Positions 25,071-33,348 of a DNA stretch of 64,000 bases are shown here, piece by piece (within the stretch, counting starts at the first letter, position 1; each line of letters starts with the position of its first letter). This stretch comes from Paenibacillus_E sp964253085 (GTDB taxonomy: Bacteria; Bacillota; Bacilli; Paenibacillales; NBRC-103111), in contig NZ_CAXUQH020000001.1 of NCBI RefSeq assembly GCF_964253085.1, forward strand, positions 6,510,001-6,574,000, given 5' to 3'. The notes beneath the pieces were generated by a model. It ran no database searches and had not been told where the DNA came from. It saw only the letters and a program-made list of their open reading frames with translations. Both the position numbers and the translations under genes were made by a program.

Positions 25071-26207
25071 TTAGTTCTGCATCACAAAATCACGATCAAT
25101 CTTCTCATTCACATCGTCAAACACACGCAGAATCTGATACTTCGTGTTCCGCTGCGCAGGGATTTTGCCTGCTTGACGGATGATGTCTAGCGTCGAGGAT
25201 ACGTTGACTTTGTGCGTAGTGCCCGCCGCGGATACAACGTTCTCTTCGATCATTGTGCTGCCGAAATCGTTACAGCCGTAGCTCAACGTCTGCTTGCCAA
25301 CTTCTGGTCCCATTGTGACCCATGAGGATTGGAAATTCGGAACGTTGTCCAGCATGATGCGGCTAATCGCCAACGTTTTCAAATACTCTTCAGGCGTAAC
25401 TTTCTCCGCCTTCATATTCGTGTTGTCCGGTTGGAACGTCCACGGAATGAATGCCAGGAAGCCTGGTGTATTCAGCTTCTGCAGCAGCACATCGTCTTGC
25501 GCATCACGGATACGCAGCATATGCAGAGCACGCTCTTCCATAGATTCGCCGAAGCCGATAACCATCGTTCCCGTCGTGTGCATGCCAAGCTTGTGAGCCG
25601 TCTGCATGACATCCATCCAATCGCGCCACGAACCTTTCAGCTTGGAAATCTTGCGACGCGTGCGGTCATCGAGGATTTCCGCTCCGCCGCCTGGCAAGGA
25701 ATCAAGTCCCGCTTCATGCAATTGACGGACAATTTCCTCCAGTGATAAGCCGCCAGAAACGTCTTTCATTTTCATAATTTCAGCGGGTGAAAAAGAATGC
25801 ATCGTGATATCAAAACGCTTCTTAATTTCGCGCAGAATATTTGTATAGTAACTGAATGGCAGATTCGGATTCGTACCACCTTGCATAAGAATCTCAGTTC
25901 CATCCACATCTAAGGTCTCTTGAATCTTCTGGAAGATCGTTTCATCCGGCAATACATACCCTTCTGCCGAACCTGGTGGACGGTAGAACGCGCAGAATCG
26001 GCAATACACATCGCAAATGTTCGTGTAGTTGATATTCCGCCCAATCACGAAGGTCGTGATCGGGTCTGGGTGCCATTTTTTCATAATCTGATTAGCGGTG
26101 TCGCCAATTTTCTCTATTTGATCGGACTCGAATAGTGTAATACATTCTTCTACATCAATCCGTCCGCCTGCTTGTGCTTTATTTAAAATGCGATCGATCG
26201 GTTTCAT
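25071..26207 (-). CDS. mqnC: Cyclic dehypoxanthinyl futalosine synthase (radical SAM)
   Basis: A 378-residue radical SAM enzyme of the futalosine route to menaquinone. The cluster motif CDVYCRFC (Cys65, Cys69, Cys72) and the following AFYRPPG match MqnC and its relatives MqnE/CofH. Other shared parts: QGGTNPNLPFSYY near residue 110, HSFSPAEI near 137, LPGGGAEIL near 173, and GTMVIGFGE near 215. The start has GGAGTGAG. It is a single gene between two terminators; no mqnA, mqnB, mqnD or mqnE is in the window. In many Bacillales the classical Men pathway is used, so the partner genes or an alternative role need checking. Confidence 0.85.
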   Translation of the reverse strand: MKPIDRILNKAQAGGRIDVEECITLFESDQIEKIGDTANQIMKKWHPDPITTFVIGRNINYTNICDVYCRFCAFYRPPGSAEGYVLPDETIFQKIQETLDVDGTEILMQGGTNPNLPFSYYTNILREIKKRFDITMHSFSPAEIMKMKDVSGGLSLEEIVRQLHEAGLDSLPGGGAEILDDRTRRKISKLKGSWRDWMDVMQTAHKLGMHTTGTMVIGFGESMEERALHMLRIRDAQDDVLLQKLNTPGFLAFIPWTFQPDNTNMKAEKVTPEEYLKTLAISRIMLDNVPNFQSSWVTMGPEVGKQTLSYGCNDFGSTMIEENVVSAAGTTHKVNVSSTLDIIRQAGKIPAQRNTKYQILRVFDDVNEKIDRDFVMQN

Positions 26208-26267
26208 TTCAACTCACTCCTTTTAGGGCTCGTATTCCATGTAATCGTACCATACTCATGCCAAAAA

Positions 26268-26284
26268 AGCAGCACAGGGCTGCT
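26268..26284 (-). terminator. Terminator after met operon
   Basis: AGCAGC, a 5-nt loop, and GCTGCT are followed by TTTTTGGC on the minus strand, about 55 nt after the metC stop. The stem is short. Confidence 0.6.
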
Positions 26285-26338
26285 ATTTCCGGTCGTTATT
26301 CCTAGGCAAATATGAATAATTTCTGAATACCGCGGCGC

Positions 26339-27517
26339 TTAACCGCGCAGAGCTTGTTCCAAATCTTCAATGATATCTTCGATATCTTCTAGCCCCACCG
26401 AATATCTCACGAGACCGTCCGTAATGCCGCGCAATAAGCGAACTTCCTTCGGCATGGCAGCATGTGACATCATGGCCGGATAGGACAAGATACTCTCTAC
26501 AGCACCCAAACTCACAGCTACGAGCGGGATCTTAACTTTACTAAGCAACTTCTTGGCTTTCTCGCCAGAGCCAACATCAAATGAGACGACAGCTCCATAA
26601 CCAAGCGATTGCTTCTCATGTATTTCTCTCCCTGGGTGGTTAGGTAGACCAGGGTAGTAAACCACGTCAATATCCGGCTGCTCTGTCAACCATTGGGCTA
26701 ACCTGCGGGCGCTCTTCTCGGACATTTCCATACGTGCTTGCAACGTTTTCATACCGCGAATGAGCAGCCATGAATCTTGAATGCCAAGCACATTCCCCAT
26801 GCCGTTTTGAATTTGCTTCATTCGACGGCCGAGGCCGTCATTCGCTACAACAGCTAGACCCGCTAGCACATCACTGTGCCCGCCAAGGAATTTCGTTGCG
26901 CTATGAAGCACGATGTCAATGCCTAGCTCAATTGGACGTTGATGATAAGGTGTCATGAACGTATTATCCAGCATCGTAAGCAGGTCATGCTCTTTTGCAA
27001 AAGCGGCAATCTCCCCAATGTCCGTAATTCGAAGCGTTGGATTCGAAGGTGTCTCGATGAATACAGCTCTCGTATTGGAACGAAGGGCCGCTCTCACCTC
27101 TGCGATGTTCGTCATATCTACAAACGTAGATTCCACGCCCATACGATTCATAATCGTAGTCAGCAAACGATAGGTGCCGCCGTATACATCCTCCGTGCAG
27201 ATCACATGATCTCCCTGCGATAACAACATCAACGCAGAAGAGATTGCTGCCATCCCAGATGCGAACGCAAAGCCACGCGTACCGCCTTCCAGCAAAGCGA
27301 TGTAGTCCTCTAACGCTTGACGCGTCGGGTTACCAGACCGTGTGTAGTCGTACTCTTGGTTCGCTTCCAAATCCGCCTGATGAAAGGTAGAAGCTTGATA
27401 CAACGGCACGCTGGAAGCCCCTGTCGCCTCATCAATTTCAGCGCCAAAATGGATCAGTCTTGTGGCAAATTTGCCATGTGCTTTGCGTTTCTCTTTGTCC
27501 GATGGGGAATGGCTCAT
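26339..27517 (-). CDS. metC: Cystathionine beta-lyase (Cys/Met metabolism PLP enzyme)
   Basis: A 392-residue fold-type I PLP enzyme that would split cystathionine to homocysteine, pyruvate and ammonia. The PLP lysine is in HSATKFLGGHSD near residue 205; YDYTRSGNPTRQ near 62, ASGMAAISS near 90 and ETPSNPTLRI near 155 are family signatures. C-terminal SLGAVESI and RYSVGLEDIEDI are also typical. It is the third gene of a SAM-regulated operon (metA-metI-metC) and overlaps metI by 4 nt. MetI/MetC assignment of the two paralogues follows their order in Bacillus (metI first); they cannot be told apart safely by motifs. Confidence 0.85.
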   Translation of the reverse strand: MSHSPSDKEKRKAHGKFATRLIHFGAEIDEATGASSVPLYQASTFHQADLEANQEYDYTRSGNPTRQALEDYIALLEGGTRGFAFASGMAAISSALMLLSQGDHVICTEDVYGGTYRLLTTIMNRMGVESTFVDMTNIAEVRAALRSNTRAVFIETPSNPTLRITDIGEIAAFAKEHDLLTMLDNTFMTPYHQRPIELGIDIVLHSATKFLGGHSDVLAGLAVVANDGLGRRMKQIQNGMGNVLGIQDSWLLIRGMKTLQARMEMSEKSARRLAQWLTEQPDIDVVYYPGLPNHPGREIHEKQSLGYGAVVSFDVGSGEKAKKLLSKVKIPLVAVSLGAVESILSYPAMMSHAAMPKEVRLLRGITDGLVRYSVGLEDIEDIIEDLEQALRG

Positions 27518-28686
27518 GATTGCAAAGCTCCTTCCAGCTCGGCCTGCGCCGAATCTAGGGCATTCGACAAATCAGCGATCAGATCATCAATATGCTCGAT
27601 CCCAACAGAGAAGCGAAGCAGACGGTCATCGACACCAATTTGCTGTCTAATTTCAAGTGGAATGTCCGCGTGTGTTTGTACAGCTGGGTAGGTCATCAAG
27701 GATTCAACCCCGCCTAAGCTTTCTGCAAAAGCAATTAGCTTGATATGACGAAGAATCGGTTCAACTAAGCGAGCATCCTTCACCTTGAAGGAGAATATCC
27801 CTGTGTTACCGCTCGATTGTTTATTTTGAATCGCATAGCCAGGGTGTGATTCAAGCGCTGGATAGTACACATCTGAAATCAATTGGTGCTCAAGCAAGAA
27901 ATTCGCAATTGCCGTAGCATTCTGTTCATGACGCTCCATACGGAGGGCGAGAGTTTTCATTCCTCTCATGAGAAGCCAGCTGTCTTGTGGTCCAAGCACA
28001 GCGCCAATGGAGTTATGAAGAATAGCCATTTGCTCAGAAAGCTCTTTCCCTTTTGTAACAATCAGACCCGCTAGCACGTCATTATGTCCACCCAAATATT
28101 TCGTCGCACTATGGATAACGATATCGGCGCCTAGCTCAATTGGGCGTTGCAGATATGGTGTAAGCAGCGTGTTGTCGACGATGGAGACGATACCCTTTTT
28201 ACGGGCCCATGTACATACAAGTTCAAGATCCGTAATCATCATCAAAGGATTCGTTGGTGTTTCAATAACGAGGCCCTTCGTATTGGACTGATACGCACCT
28301 TCGAGTGCATCCAAATCATTCGTATCTACATACGTAGCCGTTACACCAAAACGGGACATGATTCTTTCTAATAGACGATACGTCCCCCCATATAAATCTA
28401 AGGAAACAATCAAGTGATCCCCTTGGCTGAAATATGCGAAAATCGTTTGCAATGCCGCCATGCCTGAGGAACATGCAAAGCCTGCATCTCCGGACTCTAA
28501 CTGAGCAATAGCGTCTTCTAGTACTTTACGCGTTGGACTTTTCGTACGCGCATAATCAAATCCAGTGCTCTGCCCCAGCTTAGGGTGGCGAAACGCAGTT
28601 GATTGATAAATAGGAAAGCTAACAGCACCTGTAACAGGTTCTTCAATAGAGCCAATTTGAGCGAGACGACTTTCGATTTTCAACAA
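27514..28686 (-). CDS. metI: Cystathionine gamma-synthase/O-acetylhomoserine thiolyase
   Basis: A 390-residue PLP enzyme beginning at TTG (28686) with GAGGAGG eight bases upstream. It would join O-acetylhomoserine and cysteine to cystathionine, or sulfide to homocysteine. Motifs: FDYARTKSPTRKVLE near 43, SSGMAALQT near 72, ETPTNPLMMI near 135, the PLP lysine in HSATKYLGGHND near 190, and RFSVGIEHIDDL at the end. YGGTYRL near 95 is shared with metC. It is 36 nt after metA and overlaps metC by 4 nt, so the three form one unit. Confidence 0.87.
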   Translation of the reverse strand: MLKIESRLAQIGSIEEPVTGAVSFPIYQSTAFRHPKLGQSTGFDYARTKSPTRKVLEDAIAQLESGDAGFACSSGMAALQTIFAYFSQGDHLIVSLDLYGGTYRLLERIMSRFGVTATYVDTNDLDALEGAYQSNTKGLVIETPTNPLMMITDLELVCTWARKKGIVSIVDNTLLTPYLQRPIELGADIVIHSATKYLGGHNDVLAGLIVTKGKELSEQMAILHNSIGAVLGPQDSWLLMRGMKTLALRMERHEQNATAIANFLLEHQLISDVYYPALESHPGYAIQNKQSSGNTGIFSFKVKDARLVEPILRHIKLIAFAESLGGVESLMTYPAVQTHADIPLEIRQQIGVDDRLLRFSVGIEHIDDLIADLSNALDSAQAELEGALQS

Positions 28687-28721
28687 GGGAATTTCCTCCT
28701 CAGGATGTGGGTTCGATTTAT

Positions 28722-29666
28722 TTATAGTTGCGAACTTGCCCAGCTTTCATTAATGTTAACCGTCAATTCAAAAGGTGTTTCTTGATATACATAATAGTTC
28801 AGCCAGTTTGAGAACAGCAAATTCGCATGCGCTCTCCAAGTGTTGTAAGGCAGTCTACTCGGATCGTTTTTCGGGTAATAATTGTTCGGGATATCGATCG
28901 GCAGCCCTTTGGCCACATCGCGGTCATACTCCCACTTCAAGGAACAAGCGTCATATTCTGAATGTCCTGTAACGAAAATATGCTTGCCATCGCGCGTTGC
29001 GACGATATATACACCAGACTCATCGGATTCTGATAAAATTTCTAAATCCGGACATCGCTCAATATCTTCACGATAAATATCGGTGTGACGTGATTGCGGA
29101 ACATTGAATACCTCATCAAAGCCGCGCAACAGCTTCGTGTTTGGAACACTGACCGTATGTGGGAATACACCAAATGTCTTCTTCTCCAGCGCATATTTCC
29201 GTACGCCGAAATGATGGTATAAGCCTGCTTGAGCCGCCCAGCAAATATGCAGGGTGGAAGTGACATTCCGCTTGCTCCATTCAAGAATCTGCGTTAGCTC
29301 TTCCCAGTAATTCACATCTTCGAAATCCATTTGTTCAACAGGCGCACCGGTAATAATCATACCATCCAGCTTATCGTCTTTGATATCATCAAAAGTTTTA
29401 TAAAACATATCTAAATGTTCATGGGACGTATTTTTGGAAGTGTGAGTTTTGGGATGTAACAGCACGAACTCCACTTGCAGCGGCGTGTTCCCGATCAAGC
29501 GCAACAGCTGCGTCTCCGTCGTCTCTTTGGTCGGCATTAAGTTAAGCAGGGCAATGCGAAGTGGACGTATATCTTGGTGATACGCGACAGATTCGTCCAT
29601 GGTGAAGATGTTCTCTTGGTTTAAAATTTCTTTGGCAGGCAGGTTGTCAGGAATCTTGATCGGCAT
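28722..29666 (-). CDS. metA: Homoserine O-acetyltransferase (MetA type)
   Basis: The start at 29666 follows GAGGAGTG; the GTG at 29675 lies too close to it. The protein then has 314 residues and fits the standard numbering: catalytic cysteine at 142 (HICWAAQAGLYHH) and a glutamate at position 111 (GAPVEQMDF). In characterised MetA enzymes Glu111 gives acetyl-CoA use while Gly111 gives succinyl-CoA use, so this should make O-acetylhomoserine. VTGHSEYDA near residue 235 contains the active-site histidine. A SAM-I riboswitch controls it and the two downstream PLP-enzyme genes. Confidence 0.93.
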   Translation of the reverse strand: MPIKIPDNLPAKEILNQENIFTMDESVAYHQDIRPLRIALLNLMPTKETTETQLLRLIGNTPLQVEFVLLHPKTHTSKNTSHEHLDMFYKTFDDIKDDKLDGMIITGAPVEQMDFEDVNYWEELTQILEWSKRNVTSTLHICWAAQAGLYHHFGVRKYALEKKTFGVFPHTVSVPNTKLLRGFDEVFNVPQSRHTDIYREDIERCPDLEILSESDESGVYIVATRDGKHIFVTGHSEYDACSLKWEYDRDVAKGLPIDIPNNYYPKNDPSRLPYNTWRAHANLLFSNWLNYYVYQETPFELTVNINESWASSQL

Positions 29667-29716
29667 CCTGTTCACTCCTCTTCTTTAGTTTGAGTTAGTT
29701 AAAACATGTATAAACG

Positions 29717-29752
29717 CAAAAATGACCTTCCCTGGAATCAGAGAAAGGCCAT
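29717..29752 (-). terminator. Expression-platform terminator of SAM riboswitch
   Basis: On the minus strand ATGGCCTTTCTCTG and CAGGGAAGGTCAT form a stem with G-U pairs (29722-29752) followed by TTTTTGCG. It lies between the aptamer and metA and should form when SAM is bound. Confidence 0.8.
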
Positions 29753-29775
29753 GAAAAATCAAAGTCAATGTCCTT

Positions 29776-29900
29776 CTCTTATCTCCCAGATTCGCTATAA
29801 ATAGCGTTTCCGCAAGAATTAGCACCGTGCTCCCCTTTTTGCAAAGGTTTGTCGGTTGCCGGGTGTCATAGGGCTAGTCCCTCCACCTACTCTTGATAAG
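29776..29900 (-). promoter_or_regulatory. SAM-I (S-box) riboswitch aptamer
   Basis: On the minus strand CTTATCAAGAG (29890-29900) opens the aptamer, followed by GGAGGGACTAGCCC, CACCCGGCAACC, GGTGCTAATTC and the closing strand AGATAAGAG (29776-29784), which pairs with the start to form P1. All the S-box signatures are in order. It controls the met operon in response to S-adenosylmethionine. Confidence 0.95.
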
Positions 29901-29926
29901 AAAATAAAACGTATGCGATTAGCACT

Positions 29927-29954
29927 ATCATACTATAAAATAAACGAAAGTCAA
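29927..29954 (-). promoter_or_regulatory. Promoter of the met operon
   Basis: TTGACT (29949-29954) and TATGAT (29927-29932) on the minus strand are 16 bp apart and sit about 25 bp upstream of the riboswitch. Confidence 0.65.
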
Positions 29955-30144
29955 TATGGTTAGACCTTTACGATTTCAATGATCGTAATAAATTAGTATT
30001 TGTAGCCAAGTAATCATAAAAATGATACAATTTGTATTGTGGCAAGCTGTTTAAGTTTAGGTACTTGAGGTTATTACTAAGGATTAACTTTTCACAGCAG
30101 ATGTTTCTAAACGAATAAGAATTTTTGAAGAAATGAGGGCTATG

Positions 30145-30372
30145 ATGTCAACCCAAACATCGGATAACTTCTCTGCATTCGCTTCCTTACATCGTTATTT
30201 TGCCTTAATTGAAACCGACAAACCTACACTAGAGCAAGCCCAAATCGCCGTCTCACAGCTTCACCTTGTTTATGGAGCTGAAAGCGAAGAGGACCTAATG
30301 AAGCGCGGCGGACCTGAGATCATTCAAATGTATACCGACGTCAAAAATAAGATTTTAAATGCCGCCAAGTAA
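30145..30372 (+). CDS. Small conserved-type hypothetical protein
   Basis: A 75-residue soluble acidic protein if the ATG at 30145 is used (GAGGG five bases upstream); ATGs at 30133 and 30142 are in frame. It is mostly helical in appearance (LHRYFALIETDKPTLEQAQ, EIIQMYTDVKNKILNAAK). No family is recognised. A strong terminator directly overlaps its end. Upstream, GTTTAA (30049-30054), 14 bp, GGTTAT (30069-30074) resembles a general-stress SigB promoter, a weak observation. The gap between it and the met operon promoter holds nothing else I can name. Confidence 0.6.
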   Translation: MSTQTSDNFSAFASLHRYFALIETDKPTLEQAQIAVSQLHLVYGAESEEDLMKRGGPEIIQMYTDVKNKILNAAK

Positions 30373-30382
30373 GTTTTGGCGG
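30362..30382 (+). terminator. Terminator of the 30145-30372 gene
   Basis: CCGCCAA, 6-nt loop, TTTGGCGG, then TTTTATTTTTTT. The stem begins within the last two codons of the gene. Confidence 0.9.
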
Positions 30383-30465
30383 TTTTATTTTTTTGGCACA
30401 GACTTTGCCTATTCTCCATAAGCTAACTTATCGACAATTCCCCTTATTACATCAAACTTTTTGGC

Positions 30466-30494
30466 TTGAAACAGGGTATATGAACGGGTATACT
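30466..30494 (+). promoter_or_regulatory. corA promoter
   Basis: TTGAAA (30466-30471) and TATACT (30489-30494) with a 17-bp spacer. Transcription would start near 30501, leaving a leader of about 175 nt before corA. Confidence 0.65.
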
Positions 30495-30500
30495 AGACAA

Positions 30501-30675
30501 GTATTCGACACGGACGGAAAAGGAGGGCATACGCTTGGACGGAGAACCGAGGAGTAGAACCTGCAAGGCGAATAAACAATTTCAAAGTGTAGGAATGAAG
30601 TCGGTTAATCCAGCATCCAGGGCAATGCTCTTCTAGATGTACTAACCGGCTGATTCCATTCAAAGGGGTGGGCAG
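30501..30675 (+). promoter_or_regulatory. Structured 5' leader of corA, class unknown
   Basis: No ORF with a good start is present in this leader. Its 3' half contains a long-range inverted repeat AGTCGGTTA (about 30599-30607) with TAACCGGCT (about 30643-30651), and inside it AGCAT/ATGCT. The 5' half is purine-rich (GGACGGAGAACCGAGGAGTAG). I could not match it to the M-box, Mn (yybP-ykoY), NiCo or c-di-AMP aptamers. No terminator with a T-run is visible before corA, so translational control is more likely than attenuation. Confidence 0.4.
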
Positions 30676-31614
30676 ATGAAAACACGGTTGGTTCAAAATG
30701 GTATTTTTACGTTAGTTGATGATGTTACTGCTGCGCTGACACCGCCAAGCCAAGGCTTTTACTGGATTGATGCGGGCATCGAGGATTTGGAGTTACTTCA
30801 ACCTCTTTTCCATTTGCATGATTTGGCCGTAGAAGATTGTCTAAGTGAGGAAGAACAGCGCCCTAAGATTGAATTTTATGATTCCCATTATTTCATTGTT
30901 ATTAATAGTATTCGTTTCGATGATGAAGAAATTTTCTTACGTGCACTTAATTTATTTCTTAGCAAACATGTGATCATAACTGTAACGCGGCAAAAAATTA
31001 ATGAACTGCGCGCACTTAAGCCCTTCCTTTGGGAGGAAGAAGTCAACAGTGCCGATCGATTCTTATATCATTTGGTCGATCTCGTCGTCGATAACTATGT
31101 GGCGGTCGGTGACCGAATTGAAGCGAAGATTGAAAAGCTGGAAGAAGATATTCTGATGGCGACGAAGAAGTCGCATTTGAATGAGATTATCGGTCTTCGT
31201 TCTGAAATTTTATGGCTGAAAAAAGTGCTCGTGCCTCAACGTGACGTTATTGGGACGCTCGGTAAAAAAGAGCTCCGATTGATCGATCATCAGCTTCAGA
31301 AGTATTTCGGCGACATTTATGAGAATGCCGTCAAAATCGTCGATACATTCGACACGCTCCGCGATCTTATGGGGAACTTACGAGAAGCTTATCAATCCAG
31401 CCTCGCGAACCGCGCCAATGATATCATGCGCGTGTTTACCGCGTTGACGACGATCTTCATGCCCTTGACATTCATTACCGGTGTTTTCGGGATGAATTTC
31501 GATAATATTCTCGGACTGCATCTAACCCCTCATGGGGATGAAATCGTGCTAGCCTTTATGGGCGTCCTCGGCATTGCCATGTATGTGCTGTTCCGCAAGA
31601 AAGAATGGCTGTGA
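30676..31614 (+). CDS. corA: CorA-type magnesium/divalent metal transporter
   Basis: A 312-residue protein with the CorA layout: a large cytoplasmic N-terminal domain (about 1-245), including the long helix region LEEDILMATKKSHLNEI, and two C-terminal transmembrane helices (about 255-275 and 290-306). The selectivity motif GMN is present in TGVFGMNFDN near residue 272. The loop after it (ILGLHLTPHGDE) replaces the usual YGMNFMPEL form. GGGGTGGG precedes the ATG. It has its own promoter and a long structured leader, and is separated from the convergent tyrS by a terminator. Probable function is Mg2+ (or Co2+) uptake. Confidence 0.93.
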   Translation: MKTRLVQNGIFTLVDDVTAALTPPSQGFYWIDAGIEDLELLQPLFHLHDLAVEDCLSEEEQRPKIEFYDSHYFIVINSIRFDDEEIFLRALNLFLSKHVIITVTRQKINELRALKPFLWEEEVNSADRFLYHLVDLVVDNYVAVGDRIEAKIEKLEEDILMATKKSHLNEIIGLRSEILWLKKVLVPQRDVIGTLGKKELRLIDHQLQKYFGDIYENAVKIVDTFDTLRDLMGNLREAYQSSLANRANDIMRVFTALTTIFMPLTFITGVFGMNFDNILGLHLTPHGDEIVLAFMGVLGIAMYVLFRKKEWL

Positions 31615-31640
31615 TCAACTCGGATCGATGTATAGATAAA

Positions 31641-31686
31641 GGGTGACTTCTAGCAGAAACGTAGGAATATTGCCTAGAAGTCACCC
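31641..31686. terminator. Bidirectional terminator between corA and tyrS
   Basis: A perfect 13-bp stem GGGTGACTTCTAG/CTAGAAGTCACCC encloses a 20-nt loop and is followed by TTTTTGGC on the plus strand. Confidence 0.85.
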
Positions 31687-31701
31687 TTTTTGGCATTTAA
31701 C

Positions 31702-32964
31702 TTAGGATAGCTTGATTCTAACAAATTTCCGTTTCCCGACTTGCAGAATATCGCCATCCACTGGAGTGATTTGCGCATGAATATCAGTCAACTTTTGTTC
31801 GTTGAGTTTCACAGCTCCTTGCTCCACACTCCGCCTTGCTTCCCCATTCGACGTTTGCAAAGCTAAATGGACTAAGAGCTTAATGATCGAGATCCGCCGT
31901 CCTTCATCCAAATGCTCGAAGCTCAGGCTTACTTCCTCAATTTCATCTGGCAAAGCGCGTTTTTGAAAAACAGTAATAAAATGCTGCTCCGCCTCCTCGG
32001 CCGCTTCCACACCATGGTACATCTCAACATACAATTTCGCCAGCCTTAGCTTGGCATCTCTGGGATGGATCGTACCCGCTTCAAGTCCTTGCCGCAGCTC
32101 TTCGGTTTTCTCATTCGACAAGGCTGTCGTTAACTCGAAATATTTGAGCATGAGCGTATCGGGGATGGACATGGTTTTACCGAAAATGTCATTCGGATGC
32201 TCATCGATACCGATGTAGTTGCGCAGGCTTTTACTCATCTTCTGAACGCCATCCAGTCCCTCGAGCAACGGCATCAGGATGGCCACCTGACCCTCTTTGA
32301 TCTCATATGCCCCTTGAAGCGTACGTCCCATCAAGATATTAAAAGTCTGATCGGTTCCACCTAGCTCAATATCACTTTCTAAAGAAACCGAGTCGTAACC
32401 TTGCATCAGCGGGTAGAAAAATTCGTGCACATGTATCGGCTGATTCGCCGCATACCGCTTTGCAAAGTCATCTCTTTCTAGCATGCGAGCAACCGTCACT
32501 TTACCAGCAAGTCTTAGCACATCGTCAAAGCGCAGTTCACCTAACCAAGTGGAGTTATAGTAGAAGGATGTTTTGTTTAGATCCAACACCTTGGCTAGCT
32601 GCGTCTGGTATGTTTGAGCGTTATGCTTCACATCCTCCTCCGAAAGCTGTTTACGTGTCTCGGATTTCCCTGTCGGATCGCCGATGCGACCCGTGAAATC
32701 ACCGATAATAAGCTGCACCTCATGTCCTAAATCTTGAAATTGACGAAGCTTGTGCAGGACGACCGTATGTCCGATGTGGATATCAGGTGCAGAGGGGTCC
32801 AGTCCTAGCTTTACTTTCAGCGGTGTCCCTGTTACAACCGCCTTCATAATCTTCATCTTCAGCGCTTCTTCCGGCACGATTTCAGCTGCGCCGCGTTTGA
32901 GGATACGCAATTGATGCTCAACTTGTTGCTGCTGCTCCGATGTAAGCTTATCCCATAAAAACAT
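31702..32964 (-). CDS. tyrS: Tyrosyl-tRNA synthetase, TyrZ type
   Basis: A 420-residue class I synthetase. HIGH motif at residues 63-66 (IHIGHT), KMSKS at 242-246, and a C-terminal S4 RNA-binding domain (about 345-415, ISIIKLLVHLAL...EQGAVKLNE). The spacing and the sequence PSAPDIHIGHTV match the second tyrosyl-tRNA synthetase group (TyrZ of Bacillus subtilis) rather than TyrS. GGAGGGAT precedes the ATG. A tyrosine T-box leader lies upstream. It ends close to a terminator shared with corA. Confidence 0.95.
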   Translation of the reverse strand: MFLWDKLTSEQQQQVEHQLRILKRGAAEIVPEEALKMKIMKAVVTGTPLKVKLGLDPSAPDIHIGHTVVLHKLRQFQDLGHEVQLIIGDFTGRIGDPTGKSETRKQLSEEDVKHNAQTYQTQLAKVLDLNKTSFYYNSTWLGELRFDDVLRLAGKVTVARMLERDDFAKRYAANQPIHVHEFFYPLMQGYDSVSLESDIELGGTDQTFNILMGRTLQGAYEIKEGQVAILMPLLEGLDGVQKMSKSLRNYIGIDEHPNDIFGKTMSIPDTLMLKYFELTTALSNEKTEELRQGLEAGTIHPRDAKLRLAKLYVEMYHGVEAAEEAEQHFITVFQKRALPDEIEEVSLSFEHLDEGRRISIIKLLVHLALQTSNGEARRSVEQGAVKLNEQKLTDIHAQITPVDGDILQVGKRKFVRIKLS

Positions 32965-32999
32965 ACGATCCCTCCATTCGTTTGGTTAAAAAGAAACAA

Positions 33000-33295
33000 A
33001 AAAGACAACCTCAACGTCCACAAAGGGACGAGAAGGTTGTCTCGCGGTACCACCCTAATTAAAGAGATTGGTTGCACGCCTACAGGCACGCCACTTCTCT
33101 TTCACTTAGAAAATTAACGACAAATAGTTTGCCGGGTGTAAGCTACTAGTACTCGATAGAGCATGTTCCCTCCACCAACTCAGAACTGTAATTCGGACAA
33201 TATGCTTGCATCGGTTTGCACCTTCCACCGACTCTCTGCAGCAGCGGCATTTCTCCTACTTCGGGCTTCGCCCATGTTCGTCATCGCTTTGACGG
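33000..33295 (-). promoter_or_regulatory. T-box riboswitch leader of tyrS
   Basis: On the minus strand the T-box AGGGTGGTACCGCG lies at 33043-33056, followed by a terminator (AGACAACC/GGTTGTCT, 33003-33042) and a T-run. In stem I, GAAC on the 5' side can pair with GTTC on the 3' side, and immediately before that comes TAC followed by A (33188-33190), the expected tyrosine specifier. AGAGAG and GGTG elements of the distal loop are also present. Uncharged tRNA-Tyr should turn on tyrS. Confidence 0.93.
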
Positions 33296-33348
33296 ATATT
33301 AGATTATTGACCATTTAATCATATCCCGCAGGCCTTTGTCAACGCACA

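Noticed and set aside
30049..30074. SigB promoter for the 30145 gene
   Set aside because: GTTTAA-N14-GGTTAT is one mismatch from consensus, but it could be chance and sigB may be absent in this lineage, so it is only mentioned in the gene entry.
30501..30675. M-box or Mn riboswitch ahead of corA
   Set aside because: The conserved aptamer blocks of these classes were not found by reading either strand.
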